NCBI GenBank assembly: GCA_035447925.1 | Contig: DAOTHY010000001.1 | Span: 208,599-272,598, forward strand | Reading direction: 5' to 3' | Length of the DNA stretch: 64,000 bases | Origin: JASUTC01 sp035447925 | GTDB taxonomy: Bacteria > Thermotogota > Thermotogae > MWEM01 | Shown: in pieces, positions 33,606 to 42,648 of the stretch | How the letters are laid out: every line of letters starts with the position of its first letter | How positions within the stretch are numbered: position 1 is the first letter of the stretch | The notes under the pieces: model-generated | What the model saw: the letters and a program-made list of their open reading frames with translations, nothing else | What the model was told of the DNA's origin: nothing | Database searches by the model: none | Translations under genes and position numbers: made by a program

Positions 33606-34514
33606 TTATTTTTTATCTGCTTTTTTGTTCTTCTGGACTAATATTATCCCCATTGTTGAGAGTAATACAATAATCATTCCGATTATTTGCAGTCCTGATA
33701 ATAATTCACCCAAAAGGAAGAATCCAATGAACGAGGCAAAAACAGGCATGAGTAATAGGGTGATTCTTACAATCCAAACGGGTAAAATTCTTAAATTATA
33801 GTAATATAGAATATAAATTAAAGTCTGCATGATCCCGGTGTAAATCAAAGAAACGATTAACATTGGATGCTCACTAATGGTTTTTTGATCAATTTTACGT
33901 TCAAATAGAATGAAAACAATCACAAAAATAGAAAATGTAATCAGATTATTGTAAAAAGCAACTGTTGAATCCCTTACTTTTACTCTTGGATCATTTTGAA
34001 CAGATTTAATGATAAATCCGTTCAAAGCAACAAAAAGGGCACTTAAGATGAAGAGGAAATCACCGATTCCATTGAGTTTGAATTTTGTAAAATCGATATT
34101 AATGACCAATAGGGTGCCTAACAAGATGAAAAGCGTTAATACCCAATCTACTTTGGTAAATTTTTGCTTAAGCAAAAAGATTGAGATGAAATTGGTGAAA
34201 AGAACATCCGCTTTCAACAAAATAGCTGCATTTGAAGCTGTTGAAAGCTGTAAGCCCAAAAAGGCTGTAATATCCAGCGAAAATCCTAGAATTCCAATCA
34301 GAATCAATTTGGGCATTACGCTTCTGACTTCTATCAGATTTTTTTGATAACCTTTCAAAAAAATAAAAATGACTAAAAAAATCAAAGCTAAAAAACGTAC
34401 TGTTACACCAACAAAAATAGGAGACAGTTCTAACAGCGAAAACCGATTTACTACGTAAAAACTGGACCAAACAACATTGAGAATTAATAGTGAAAAAATG
34501 GATTTTGAACTCAT
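33606..34514 (-). CDS. DMT-family (EamA) transporter, candidate sulfonate exporter
   Basis: A 302-residue protein with ten hydrophobic segments in two EamA repeats (drug/metabolite transporter superfamily). It is encoded between the symporter and the reductase. Sulfoglycolytic bacteria must export the C3 sulfonate (DHPS or sulfolactate), often by TauE-like or other permeases. This protein is the natural candidate for that role here. The direction of transport and the substrate are inferred from context only. Confidence 0.8.
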   Translation of the reverse strand: MSSKSIFSLLILNVVWSSFYVVNRFSLLELSPIFVGVTVRFLALIFLVIFIFLKGYQKNLIEVRSVMPKLILIGILGFSLDITAFLGLQLSTASNAAILLKADVLFTNFISIFLLKQKFTKVDWVLTLFILLGTLLVINIDFTKFKLNGIGDFLFILSALFVALNGFIIKSVQNDPRVKVRDSTVAFYNNLITFSIFVIVFILFERKIDQKTISEHPMLIVSLIYTGIMQTLIYILYYYNLRILPVWIVRITLLLMPVFASFIGFFLLGELLSGLQIIGMIIVLLSTMGIILVQKNKKADKK

Positions 34515-34520
34515 TTTATT

Positions 34521-35978
34521 TTAGATCAACTCATCTTTTAACTTCATGAGTTCCTTTTCATCCATATCTTTAACAGTTTGCCCTTTTCTATGTGCTGTCA
34601 GGTAATCGATTAATTGTCTGTGATTTTTAGGATTGATTGGATATTTCAAAGCAGCCCATATTCCCAGTGCCATCAAGATGATGGGAACAAAGGCAATTAT
34701 CAATCTAATCGTCAGCAAAACTGATTCTGGCTGAATCCTTTCAATCGATTTTTCAACCCCGTTTTCAATGATGATTTCGGGATTCAGATAGCCGGTTACA
34801 CCTAAAAGGAATGTAACAAATGCGACTGCAATTCCTGAAGCAAATTTTCTTACAAACGTGATAATGCCGCTGAATGACCCCTCTCTTCTTTCTGAATATG
34901 CCAATTCACCCACATCCGTGACATCGCCGAATAATGTGTGTGGAATAACAGCAGCTGCACTCACTCCAGAACCTATCAAAGCAGCTAAAATAATGATTAC
35001 ATATAATGGCGCTGTAGAAGGAACGATAAAGATCAAAACACTGCCGATAGCCCATATGATCGCACCCACAATATATGCAATCGTTTTGCTTTTCTTTTTT
35101 GCGATAAAGGCATAAAAGGGTATAAAAAGAATTTCAACGATCAACAGGACTCCCAAAACTAATGACAGATATCCAGGCTGTAAAACGTAATATTTCATGT
35201 AGTAAGCGAAAATCATTGATACAATGTCCATGCTTAGATAGGCAGCAAGAAACATCAACAACAAATAACGGAAGGATTTGATCTTAAACGGGTCAATAAA
35301 CATCGCTCTGAAATTGATGGCCTTTTTCTGAGGTCTGAAATCTTCTCGTTCTTTTGTTGAAAAAAATACCCCGATCCATGGAAGAGAGAAAAGCAATCCG
35401 AACACAATAGCCATGATGATATAGCCAGTTCTAAGATTTTCAAAGGAATTAACAATCAGCATCGGAAGAACAGCACAAATCAATGAAGAACCAAGTGAAA
35501 AAGCCAGTCGAATGGAATTTACAGATGTTCTTTCATTGTAGTCGAGAGAAATTTCTGCAGACATGGCCTGATAAGGAACCATTACTATTGTTACAACCGT
35601 GTTGAACAATAAATAGGCAAATAAAACATAAATGAATTTTGATATTTGGGAATCAAACTGAACCGGATACCACAACATGAAAAATGAAATGAAAATCAGA
35701 ATTATTCCAGCTAAGAAGTAAGGTCTTCTTCTGCCGTATTTCGATTTGGTTCCGTCAGTAATCGTTCCCATGAAGGGATCAGTAACAGCATCCCAGATTT
35801 TTCCTATCAGAAAGACCGGTGAAACATAGACCATATTTAGACCAATTACATCGGTTAAAAACAAGGCGAAGAAAAAATTAATGATATTAAATGCCCCGCC
35901 ACCGAATATATCTCCAGCACCAAAAAGCAGCTTAGTCTTTAGAGGGATTTTGTCATGTACTCCATTATGATTATCCAT
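34521..35978 (-). CDS. GPH-family sugar:cation symporter (YihO/YihP-like)
   Basis: This is a twelve-helix major facilitator of the glycoside-pentoside-hexuronide:cation symporter family (melibiose carrier type). Recognisable pieces are KLLFGAGDIFGGGAFN at the N-terminus, VTDPFMGTITDGTKSKYGRRRPY (cation-site and loop motif, about residues 61-83) and MVPYQAMSAEIS. E. coli sulfoquinovose clusters use YihO of the same family to import sulfoquinovose. Its place between the isomerase and exporter genes supports import of the operon's sugar or its glyceryl glycoside. Confidence 0.9.
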   Translation of the reverse strand: MDNHNGVHDKIPLKTKLLFGAGDIFGGGAFNIINFFFALFLTDVIGLNMVYVSPVFLIGKIWDAVTDPFMGTITDGTKSKYGRRRPYFLAGIILIFISFFMLWYPVQFDSQISKFIYVLFAYLLFNTVVTIVMVPYQAMSAEISLDYNERTSVNSIRLAFSLGSSLICAVLPMLIVNSFENLRTGYIIMAIVFGLLFSLPWIGVFFSTKEREDFRPQKKAINFRAMFIDPFKIKSFRYLLLMFLAAYLSMDIVSMIFAYYMKYYVLQPGYLSLVLGVLLIVEILFIPFYAFIAKKKSKTIAYIVGAIIWAIGSVLIFIVPSTAPLYVIIILAALIGSGVSAAAVIPHTLFGDVTDVGELAYSERREGSFSGIITFVRKFASGIAVAFVTFLLGVTGYLNPEIIIENGVEKSIERIQPESVLLTIRLIIAFVPIILMALGIWAALKYPINPKNHRQLIDYLTAHRKGQTVKDMDEKELMKLKDELI

Positions 35979-35981
35979 ATT

Positions 35982-37298
35982 CTACCTCACAATCTCCCAT
36001 TTGTTGATATGGGCTAAAATTTCAAAAGATTTTGTGTAATCACCATATACAACAGAGATATGGTGTGCGAATCCATTGTAAACAACTTTGTCAAGGAGTT
36101 CAGTTAATGGGAGGTCAAATCGTGCTTTCATATATGTGCCACGCAATTCTTTTTCCATTGGAAAGGCCTCACCTTTTTGCAGCAACAACCTTGTTTTTCC
36201 TCTTGCCGTATCTATTCGACAGAATGAAATGATTCCTGGCTTCATCACAAAATCTGCTGTTACGCCTTTTCCACCGGCATGATAAGAATCCAGCGAGCAA
36301 TGACAAACCCCATCGGTCAAATTACAAGGAGCAACTCCGCAATGCCATAACAATGCAAAATTCTCTTTTAAGTCAACTTGAGAGAAATCCGCTAAAAATG
36401 GTGTTTGGGCACCTGCAGCTTGATGAGCAACCATACTCATGAGTCCTTCAACATCTCCTTCACAACCCAGTAAATATCCTTTAGATTGAAGATAAGACAT
36501 TGAAGCACAAGGAGCAATACCAAATTCAGCTGCAAATTCAGGCCAGCATCGAATTGCTAAGGCATCTACATGATTGTTATCCAAAAAATGTTTGAATTTG
36601 ACTGATAATTCAGCTACTTTATAAAGCTGTTCTGAGTTGATTGCATTAACATCGAATAATTCAACGAGTTCTTGTTGAATTTGTTGAACTTCTAACTCTG
36701 GGGAGATGGTATTGAATACTTCAGATAACTCATAATGATCAACGAGCATGCCGGTTTTTGAATAAGCGCCTAATTCATCAATTCCAACATTGAAAAAACC
36801 TTTGGCCCGATAACCCAAAATCCCTATGTGATAATCACTTAATGCCTTTTTCATTTTGATTGCCTTTAGCCAATTCTCATCCAACTCATCAGAGACAGAA
36901 ACCCAAAAGGAATCTGTCCCGCCTTTGTAAAGATTGGAAGCGTTCAAATTAACGCCACACACCGAATTTAATCTTATTTTACCCCCGTTATATGGAAGTT
37001 CTGGAAGACCCCAGAGCAGTATTGGTTTTTGAACGCTCTTATTGATAATTAAAGCTAAATGCCCTAAATGAAAAGTACCACTGATGATTATAACAGCATC
37101 GACATGTTGGCTCAATAACATTTCCGATGCCTGTTGTGCATCCTCGGGTTCAATAAGTGGCTCTTCAACAAATACAAACTCCAAGTCTTTTCTTTCTTTG
37201 TATTTTTTAATCATATTTCTGTATATTTCCCCTGCGGTTAGATAATCAAAAGTTTTTCTAACCAGACAAACCACACCAATTCTTACCAGATTCTTCAT
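35982..37298 (-). CDS. L-fucose/arabinose isomerase-like protein, candidate sulfoquinovose isomerase (SqvD-like)
   Basis: A 438-residue protein of the fucose/arabinose isomerase-like superfamily. Two Rossmann-like domains are visible (VRIGVVCLVRKTFDY; DYHIGILGYRAKGF), followed by a C-terminal domain. Candidate metal-site residues lie in ALAIRCWPEF (Trp/Glu), CEGDVEGLMSM (Glu/Asp) and HCGVAP or HCSLDSYHAGGK (His). In sulfo-TAL and sulfo-TK clusters a protein of this family (SqvD) turns sulfoquinovose into sulfofructose. It is the first catabolic gene after the ROK regulator. ATG 37298 was chosen because AGGAG lies 7 nt upstream. The assignment relies on family plus context. Confidence 0.8.
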   Translation of the reverse strand: MKNLVRIGVVCLVRKTFDYLTAGEIYRNMIKKYKERKDLEFVFVEEPLIEPEDAQQASEMLLSQHVDAVIIISGTFHLGHLALIINKSVQKPILLWGLPELPYNGGKIRLNSVCGVNLNASNLYKGGTDSFWVSVSDELDENWLKAIKMKKALSDYHIGILGYRAKGFFNVGIDELGAYSKTGMLVDHYELSEVFNTISPELEVQQIQQELVELFDVNAINSEQLYKVAELSVKFKHFLDNNHVDALAIRCWPEFAAEFGIAPCASMSYLQSKGYLLGCEGDVEGLMSMVAHQAAGAQTPFLADFSQVDLKENFALLWHCGVAPCNLTDGVCHCSLDSYHAGGKGVTADFVMKPGIISFCRIDTARGKTRLLLQKGEAFPMEKELRGTYMKARFDLPLTELLDKVVYNGFAHHISVVYGDYTKSFEILAHINKWEIVR

Positions 37299-37318
37299 TG
37301 AATCACTCCTGTATTCTC

Positions 37319-38542
37319 TTATTTGTAAATTGCACCCGTATCGTAAAAAAGTCTTTCCAAAGCCAAAGCCAGAGGTCCGATTGCTTTGGTTTGGTATTCC
37401 AGGCAACTGGTCACGATCTTTTTTTTCACCGAATCATCACAAAGCATTTCGCTGATTTTGTTGACCAATTGTTCCATTAACGTATTATATTTAAATAGCT
37501 CTCCAAAAAAAACAATTCTTTGAGGATCCAAAATTTTCATGAGATTGATAATACCGGTAGCCATATAGGCAATGTTTTCATCTATAGTCTTTTTGATGAA
37601 GGAATCGCCTTTTTCATATGCATCAAAAATCATAGCCGTGTCAATATTCAAAGGCTCTTCTTGGCATAGTTCGTACAATATGGGCGTTTCTGTCTTTGAG
37701 AAGGCATTTTTAACATATTGCTTCATACGTCTGGTGGAAACGACTGTTTCCAGACATCCTTTTTGACCACAGTTGCATAGGGGGCCATCGGGTTCTACAA
37801 TGATATGACCGATTTCCCCTGCTTGATTTTCCGAGCCATAAATCAGCCTTTTATTGATGACAATAGCAGCACCAATTCCGGGACCATGCTTGATAAAAAC
37901 AAAATCCTCAACTGTATCAATCTTTGAGCAATTAATTTCAGCAATTGCCAAAGCCCTAACGTTATTATCGACAATTACCGGTAGTTTGAGTGATTTTGTC
38001 AATAGTTCACGAATACTCACTTCGCTTTCCCATATCCCGTAAGCATCCACACTTTTTCCTTTTTGAGGATCAACTTTTCCAACTATTCCAACGCCGATAC
38101 CCAAGATGTTGCCTTTGGAAATATCGAGTTTCCAGAGAATGTCTTTGATTTGATCGACAATGATGTTCAGGAACACCTCCGGTGATACACTGGCATCTGT
38201 AATAAATTCTTTGTTTGAAAGAATGTTTAAATTAAGATCTGAAATTGCTATGGTTGTCATATCTTTTTCAATGCTGATCCCTAAAACAAATTTGTGGCTT
38301 TTTTCAATTTCGATTAAGATTTTCTTCCTTCCTGCTTTACCATTTCTCTCTGCAAGACCAACTTCCTTAATAATGCCCTCATGAAGCATCTCATTGGAAA
38401 TAATGGTAATTGCTCCAGCTGATAAACCTGAAATAGCCGCAATGTCCTTTCTGGACATCGGACCGTTTTCTCTGAGTATATTTAGCAGAACGGATCGATT
38501 GACTTTTTTGATGGAATTTAAATCCATTACCTTTTTCTTCAT
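37319..38542 (-). CDS. ROK-family transcriptional regulator
   Basis: A winged helix (MSRKDIAAISGLSAGAITII, about residues 29-48) is joined to a ROK sugar-binding domain. It has the ATP-like fold signs GIGVGIVGKV and VIVDNNVRALA, and the zinc motif CNCGQKGCLE. The protein should sense the operon's sugar and repress transcription. It is the first gene of the operon, divergent from the ABC importer across a 280-bp region with promoters in both directions, so it may control both. ATG 38542 was taken as start, with GGTG 7 nt before it. Confidence 0.92.
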   Translation of the reverse strand: MKKKVMDLNSIKKVNRSVLLNILRENGPMSRKDIAAISGLSAGAITIISNEMLHEGIIKEVGLAERNGKAGRKKILIEIEKSHKFVLGISIEKDMTTIAISDLNLNILSNKEFITDASVSPEVFLNIIVDQIKDILWKLDISKGNILGIGVGIVGKVDPQKGKSVDAYGIWESEVSIRELLTKSLKLPVIVDNNVRALAIAEINCSKIDTVEDFVFIKHGPGIGAAIVINKRLIYGSENQAGEIGHIIVEPDGPLCNCGQKGCLETVVSTRRMKQYVKNAFSKTETPILYELCQEEPLNIDTAMIFDAYEKGDSFIKKTIDENIAYMATGIINLMKILDPQRIVFFGELFKYNTLMEQLVNKISEMLCDDSVKKKIVTSCLEYQTKAIGPLALALERLFYDTGAIYK

Positions 38543-38589
38543 TTTCAAACACCACTTTATAATGATCTGTAAAAAGATAAATCAATTCT

Positions 38590-38618
38590 ATTATATCAGA
38601 ATGAGTTTAAAAATTAAA
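38590..38618 (-). promoter_or_regulatory. promoter of the ROK-led operon
   Basis: On the minus strand TATAAT (38590-38595) has a weak TTTAAT 17 bp upstream (38613-38618). It is about 48 nt before the ROK start codon. Confidence 0.5.
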
Positions 38619-38714
38619 AGATTAAAATAATTGGCATATCTTCCAAAATACATCATTTTTATCGATTATCCTAAAATAACTAAAGAAATCTTTGATTACT
38701 GATAATATCCTTCT

Positions 38715-38729
38715 ATATTCACTGAATAT
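38715..38729. promoter_or_regulatory. candidate operator ATATTC-N3-GAATAT
   Basis: A perfect 6-3-6 dyad lies 5 bp upstream of the -35 of the ABC importer promoter, inside the divergent ROK/ABC region. It may be a site for the ROK regulator. This is position-based inference. Confidence 0.35.
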
Positions 38730-38734
38730 GTTTT

Positions 38735-38763
38735 TTGATTTTTTTATGGAACTTTTGTATAAT
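38735..38763 (+). promoter_or_regulatory. promoter of the ABC sugar importer
   Basis: TTGATT (38735-38740), a 17-bp spacer and TATAAT (38758-38763). It is followed by a 60-nt leader ending in AAAAGGAGGT before the binding-protein ATG. Confidence 0.8.
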
Positions 38764-38828
38764 AGCGTTGTAATTGATTAAAGCTCTATATTAATTCATC
38801 TAATAACCTTAAAAGGAGGTATAATTTA

Positions 38829-40091
38829 ATGAGAAAATTTATGCTCGTCGTTTTAACCGTGTTGTTTGCCACAATGATGTTTTCACAAACCATTAAAGTA
38901 TTGGCTTGGGATGATGCCCATTCCCAATCCTGGAATGCTTTGGTGAGTGAGTTTGAAAAAGCTACGGGAATCAAAGTAGACCTTGAATTGATTCCTTCTG
39001 GTTCAATGCTTCAAAAAACATCGTTAAATGTTACAGAGAACAAAGCAAATTATGATTTGGTGGCTATTGATGAAGGCAACGTTGCCAAATTTGGAGATTT
39101 GTTACTGCCTTATTCACAATGGCCGGCTGGGAAAGTATTTCCTAAGGTTGGAACAACAGATATTCCAGCAGCAATCTTTGCAGCAGCTGAATGGGACGGA
39201 AAGCTGGTTGGTATACCAAATAACGGAAACATGTATATTTGGATGACCAGAGAAGACCTCATCAACGATGAGACAAACAAAACTGAATTCTATAATCAAT
39301 TTGGTTATGAACTTCAAGTTCCTCAAACCTTGGATCAGTTAATGAATATGTGTGTCTTTTTTGAACCCAAGGGTATATTTGGTTTTGCCCCATTCACTGC
39401 TTCAAGCGAGGGTGCAACCTGTGAAGCGGTTATGTTTTTTGAGTCTTTTGGAACCAGCGTACTTGAAATGGAAAAAGGAAATTATAAAGTCTCTCTGGAC
39501 AGGGATAAGGCCTTACAAGCCATTCGGTTCTATAAGGAATTGATGTCTTTTTCACCAGAAGGTGCTTTAAGCATGGGGCATGCCGAGAGAATCGCTGCTT
39601 TTAGTGATGGACTTGTTCTGTCCATGTTCCAATGGCCGGGGATTGTTCCTTCCCATGAAAACGAAGACGAATCAATGGTAGCGGGCCAGATCATTTACAG
39701 TGCACCTCCTGCCGGACCGATCGCTAGAACAGCTGTCAGAGGCTGCTGGATTTTCGGTATTCCAAAGGCTTCCAGTAATCAGGCAGCGGCTGCAGAATTT
39801 GCTTACTGGGTCAATAATTATGAAGTGGGATTGAAACTTGCAAAATTGGGAATGACACCTGTAAGAACCGATTTACTAAATGAACTATCAAACGAAAAAC
39901 CTTGGTACACTGGAATGGCTGAAGCAGGTCAGTTCGCCGTCAGTAGGCCAAACCGATCAGTTCATTATCCTGAACTTTCAGAAGTTATTAAGAATAACTG
40001 GCTAGGTGCCGTAACTAACAGAATGACTCCAGAGCAAGCTGTCGATAACATGATTAAAGAGTTAACAGAACTGTTGGAGACCTATGAATAA
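38829..40091 (+). CDS. ABC sugar-binding protein (family 1)
   Basis: Extracellular solute-binding protein of the carbohydrate uptake CUT1 class. A signal peptide (about residues 1-19, ending MMFSQ) is followed by TIKVLAWDDAH and the two-lobed SBP_bac_1 fold, with KANYDLVAIDEG and IPNNGNMYIWMTREDL. It is strongly expressed by design, with a good promoter and AAAAGGAGGT. Because it is divergent from the ROK/sulfoquinovose-type operon, its ligand may be sulfoquinovosyl glycerol or a related glycoside. That is inference, and it could equally bind another alpha-glucoside. The stop overlaps the next gene by 8 bp. Confidence 0.88.
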   Translation: MRKFMLVVLTVLFATMMFSQTIKVLAWDDAHSQSWNALVSEFEKATGIKVDLELIPSGSMLQKTSLNVTENKANYDLVAIDEGNVAKFGDLLLPYSQWPAGKVFPKVGTTDIPAAIFAAAEWDGKLVGIPNNGNMYIWMTREDLINDETNKTEFYNQFGYELQVPQTLDQLMNMCVFFEPKGIFGFAPFTASSEGATCEAVMFFESFGTSVLEMEKGNYKVSLDRDKALQAIRFYKELMSFSPEGALSMGHAERIAAFSDGLVLSMFQWPGIVPSHENEDESMVAGQIIYSAPPAGPIARTAVRGCWIFGIPKASSNQAAAAEFAYWVNNYEVGLKLAKLGMTPVRTDLLNELSNEKPWYTGMAEAGQFAVSRPNRSVHYPELSEVIKNNWLGAVTNRMTPEQAVDNMIKELTELLETYE

Positions 40092-40989
40092 AAGTACCAA
40101 TATGAAAAGGCTTCCCCTTCGTAAGAAGAGGGGGCCTTTTTTATACTTTATTCTCCCAGCTGCATTGCTGGTTGGTGTTGTACTTGTTTTCCCTATTATA
40201 TACGGTTTTGGCCTTTCTTTTTTTCATTGGCCTCAAGTAAATGATGGGACAAGATCTTTTATTCAGTTTAAGAACTATCTGGATCTGTTCAAAGATCAAG
40301 AATTTTGGCACTCTTTATTTTTACAGTTGGGTTTTATTTTTATCGCCATTCCAATTGAACTGATTATTGGATTTTTTGTGGCGATTCTTTTCAACCACGA
40401 TTTCCCTTTTTCTGGTTTTTTAAGAACCCTATTGCTTTTACCCGTTTTTATCCTACCTATATTATCCGGGTTGACCTGGAAACTCATGTTGCAGCCCAGA
40501 TATGGCGCCATTACTTATTTGCTATCGGTATTCGGAATGGAATTTCCTCAAGGAATCCTTTCAGATCAATCTTTGGCTTATACAGCCGTGGTTATTCAGG
40601 ATATCTGGAGGATGTGGCCTTTCATGTTCATGATATTGTATGCCGGTATTACCAGCTTGCCAAAGGATGTGATTGAAGCAGCCGAGATAGACGGAGCTGG
40701 TTTCTTAAAAAAAACTTTTGCTATCACTTTGCCTATGCTTAGGGGAACCATCACTACCGCTATCCTTCTTAGAACAATCGATGCGTTAAGAATCTTCTCC
40801 GAAGTTTTCGTTATGACCGGAGGAGGGCCCGGAAATGGAACGATGCTGTTTTCGCTTTACATTCATAAACAAGCTTTTGAGTTTGGAAAACTGGGTTATG
40901 CATCGGCAATGGCTGTAATTTTGATTGTCATTTCTTTATTCTTCGCTTTTGGGTTAGTCAGAAAAAACATGGATATCGATACGATGTAG
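40084..40989 (+). CDS. ABC sugar transporter permease (MalF type)
   Basis: Inner-membrane permease with six helices. It carries the EAA motif (DVIEAAEIDGAGFLKKTFAITLP) that docks to the ATPase, and a basic N-terminus (RLPLRKKRGP). At 301 residues it is typical. It is translationally coupled to the binding protein by an 8-bp overlap. Confidence 0.9.
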   Translation: MNKSTNMKRLPLRKKRGPFLYFILPAALLVGVVLVFPIIYGFGLSFFHWPQVNDGTRSFIQFKNYLDLFKDQEFWHSLFLQLGFIFIAIPIELIIGFFVAILFNHDFPFSGFLRTLLLLPVFILPILSGLTWKLMLQPRYGAITYLLSVFGMEFPQGILSDQSLAYTAVVIQDIWRMWPFMFMILYAGITSLPKDVIEAAEIDGAGFLKKTFAITLPMLRGTITTAILLRTIDALRIFSEVFVMTGGGPGNGTMLFSLYIHKQAFEFGKLGYASAMAVILIVISLFFAFGLVRKNMDIDTM

Positions 40990-41001
40990 TGTGGGGTGTA
41001 G

Positions 41002-41835
41002 ATGATGAAAATGAAAAAGAGAAAAAAAATAATAAAATGGATTGTTTTTCTATCAGCACTAATCATTGTGCTTGTGGAATTGTTCCCTATTTGGATCATT
41101 GTGTCAAGTGGTTTTAAGAGGGATTTAGATATAAGAAACAATAATCCTTTTGATTTCAAAGCCACCCTTAAAAGCTATGAGCTTGTTTTTCAGAAAAGTG
41201 ACTTCGTTCCATCGATCAGAAATTCGCTGATTGTTGGGTTGTCATCCACTATTATTTCATTGATTTTTGGTTCAATGGCATCCTACGGAATTGCGCGTTT
41301 TAGATTTAAAGGCAGAAAAGGTCTGTCGTATTCATTTTTGGTGTCCAGAATGGTTCCGCAAATTGCACTCTCAGTTCCTATTTTTATTTTATTTGACCGT
41401 CTTTCTTTAACCGACACTCATATAGCATTAATTCTGGCTTATACCAGTTTTAATTTACCGTATATTATCTGGCTTTTGCTGCCGTTTTTCAGTTCTGTAT
41501 CCCCTTCGTTTGAGGAAGCGGCGTTAGTGGATGGATGTAATAAACGACAAGTATTTTGGAGAATTTTTCTTCCCTTAACCGCTCCAGGTCTTGTTGTTGC
41601 TTCGATTTTCGGATTTATTATGGCTTGGAATGAATATATCTATGCTCTCATTTTAACGGGTAATGCCACCAAAACAGCACCTATTGCTGTTAATGGATTT
41701 ATGGGACAGTATGCACCAAAATGGGGGCAACTTGCTGCGTCGGGAACTCTGATATTGATCCCGATCGTTATATTTACACTAACTTTACAGAAATATATTA
41801 TAAAAGGACTGACAGCCGGTGGTGTTAAAGGATGA
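41002..41835 (+). CDS. ABC sugar transporter permease (MalG type)
   Basis: Second permease of the importer, 277 residues and six helices. The EAA loop is EEAALVDGCNKRQVFWRIFLP, and the conserved C-terminus ends in LTAGGVKG. No ATP-binding subunit is encoded beside it, so a shared MsmK-type ATPase from elsewhere must power the system, as is common in CUT1 importers. The next gene is convergent. Confidence 0.9.
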   Translation: MMKMKKRKKIIKWIVFLSALIIVLVELFPIWIIVSSGFKRDLDIRNNNPFDFKATLKSYELVFQKSDFVPSIRNSLIVGLSSTIISLIFGSMASYGIARFRFKGRKGLSYSFLVSRMVPQIALSVPIFILFDRLSLTDTHIALILAYTSFNLPYIIWLLLPFFSSVSPSFEEAALVDGCNKRQVFWRIFLPLTAPGLVVASIFGFIMAWNEYIYALILTGNATKTAPIAVNGFMGQYAPKWGQLAASGTLILIPIVIFTLTLQKYIIKGLTAGGVKG

Positions 41836-42648
41836 TTATTTTAAATAAATTGTGGGTTTGATGTATTTAAAATTTTGTTTCAAGTTTATCAGGCTTTCCG
41901 AATGACCAATAATAAAGATTCCTGAAGCGACCAATGAATGAAAAAAACGATTAACAAGTGATTCTCGGACCGGTTCACTAAAGTAAATCATGACATTTCG
42001 GCAGAAGATGATGTCAAAATCTTTTTTAAATTTGAAGTTTTTCGTGAGGTTAAAGCTTCGAAAAGTGATGAATTGTTTCAAACCCGGATTGATTTGAAAC
42101 CCATTCAAATCCTTTTTGAAGTATTTACTCAAATAATAAGGGGGGAGTTCATTTTTAATCGTGTAGGGGTATATTCCTTTTATTGCAGTTAAAAGGCTTT
42201 CGGTACTAATATCTGTTGCCAGTATTTTCGGATAAATATCAGGAAATGTTTCTCTGAAAAACATTGCTAAAGTATAGGGTTCCTCTCCGGATGAACAACC
42301 TGCACTCCAGATTCTGATTTCTTTATTCAACAGTATTCTTCGATTTCTTTGTGCCATGGTGGGTAAATAATCTTTCAAGAAAGAAAAGTGTTGGTTTTCC
42401 CTGAAAAAGTCTGTTTTATGTGTTGTTATTTTGTGGACAAAAGAATTCCATTGTTCCGTATCTTCATTCGTTTTTAAAAAGTCCAGAAGATCGTTATAAG
42501 TGTCAATTTCATTCATTCTCATGAAACTGTCAATTTTTGACTGCAACATTTGCCGTTTATTCATTTTGCATTCCATACCAAGGCGTTTGCTAAGATAATC
42601 CGTAAATTCAGCGTATATCTTTTCTGTAAACTGCTGTTTATAAGGCAT
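41836..42648 (-). CDS. cheR: chemotaxis protein methyltransferase CheR
   Basis: CheR methylates glutamates of chemoreceptors using S-adenosylmethionine. The N-terminal helical domain is followed by KTDFFRE, the SAM-binding IWSAGCSSGEEPYTLAM, LATDIS and the DIIFCRNVMIYF motif. The 270-residue length is standard and no C-terminal pentapeptide-binding or TPR extension is present. Its ATG overlaps the cheB stop (TAATG). Confidence 0.96.
   Translation of the reverse strand: MPYKQQFTEKIYAEFTDYLSKRLGMECKMNKRQMLQSKIDSFMRMNEIDTYNDLLDFLKTNEDTEQWNSFVHKITTHKTDFFRENQHFSFLKDYLPTMAQRNRRILLNKEIRIWSAGCSSGEEPYTLAMFFRETFPDIYPKILATDISTESLLTAIKGIYPYTIKNELPPYYLSKYFKKDLNGFQINPGLKQFITFRSFNLTKNFKFKKDFDIIFCRNVMIYFSEPVRESLVNRFFHSLVASGIFIIGHSESLINLKQNFKYIKPTIYLK

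Noticed and set aside
34009..34347. 112-residue plus-strand frame opposite the DMT transporter gene
   Set aside because: It mirrors a hydrophobic membrane gene and has no recognisable domain or ribosome site.
28175..37298. Reading the operon as plain pentose or L-fucose catabolism
   Set aside because: There is no sugar kinase, aldolase or xylulose/fuculose enzyme. The GH31 is specifically YihQ-like, and the split transketolase plus RpiB-like isomerase without kinases fits an unphosphorylated, charged sugar. The idea is kept only as the alternative if the Gln for Arg change shifts substrate.
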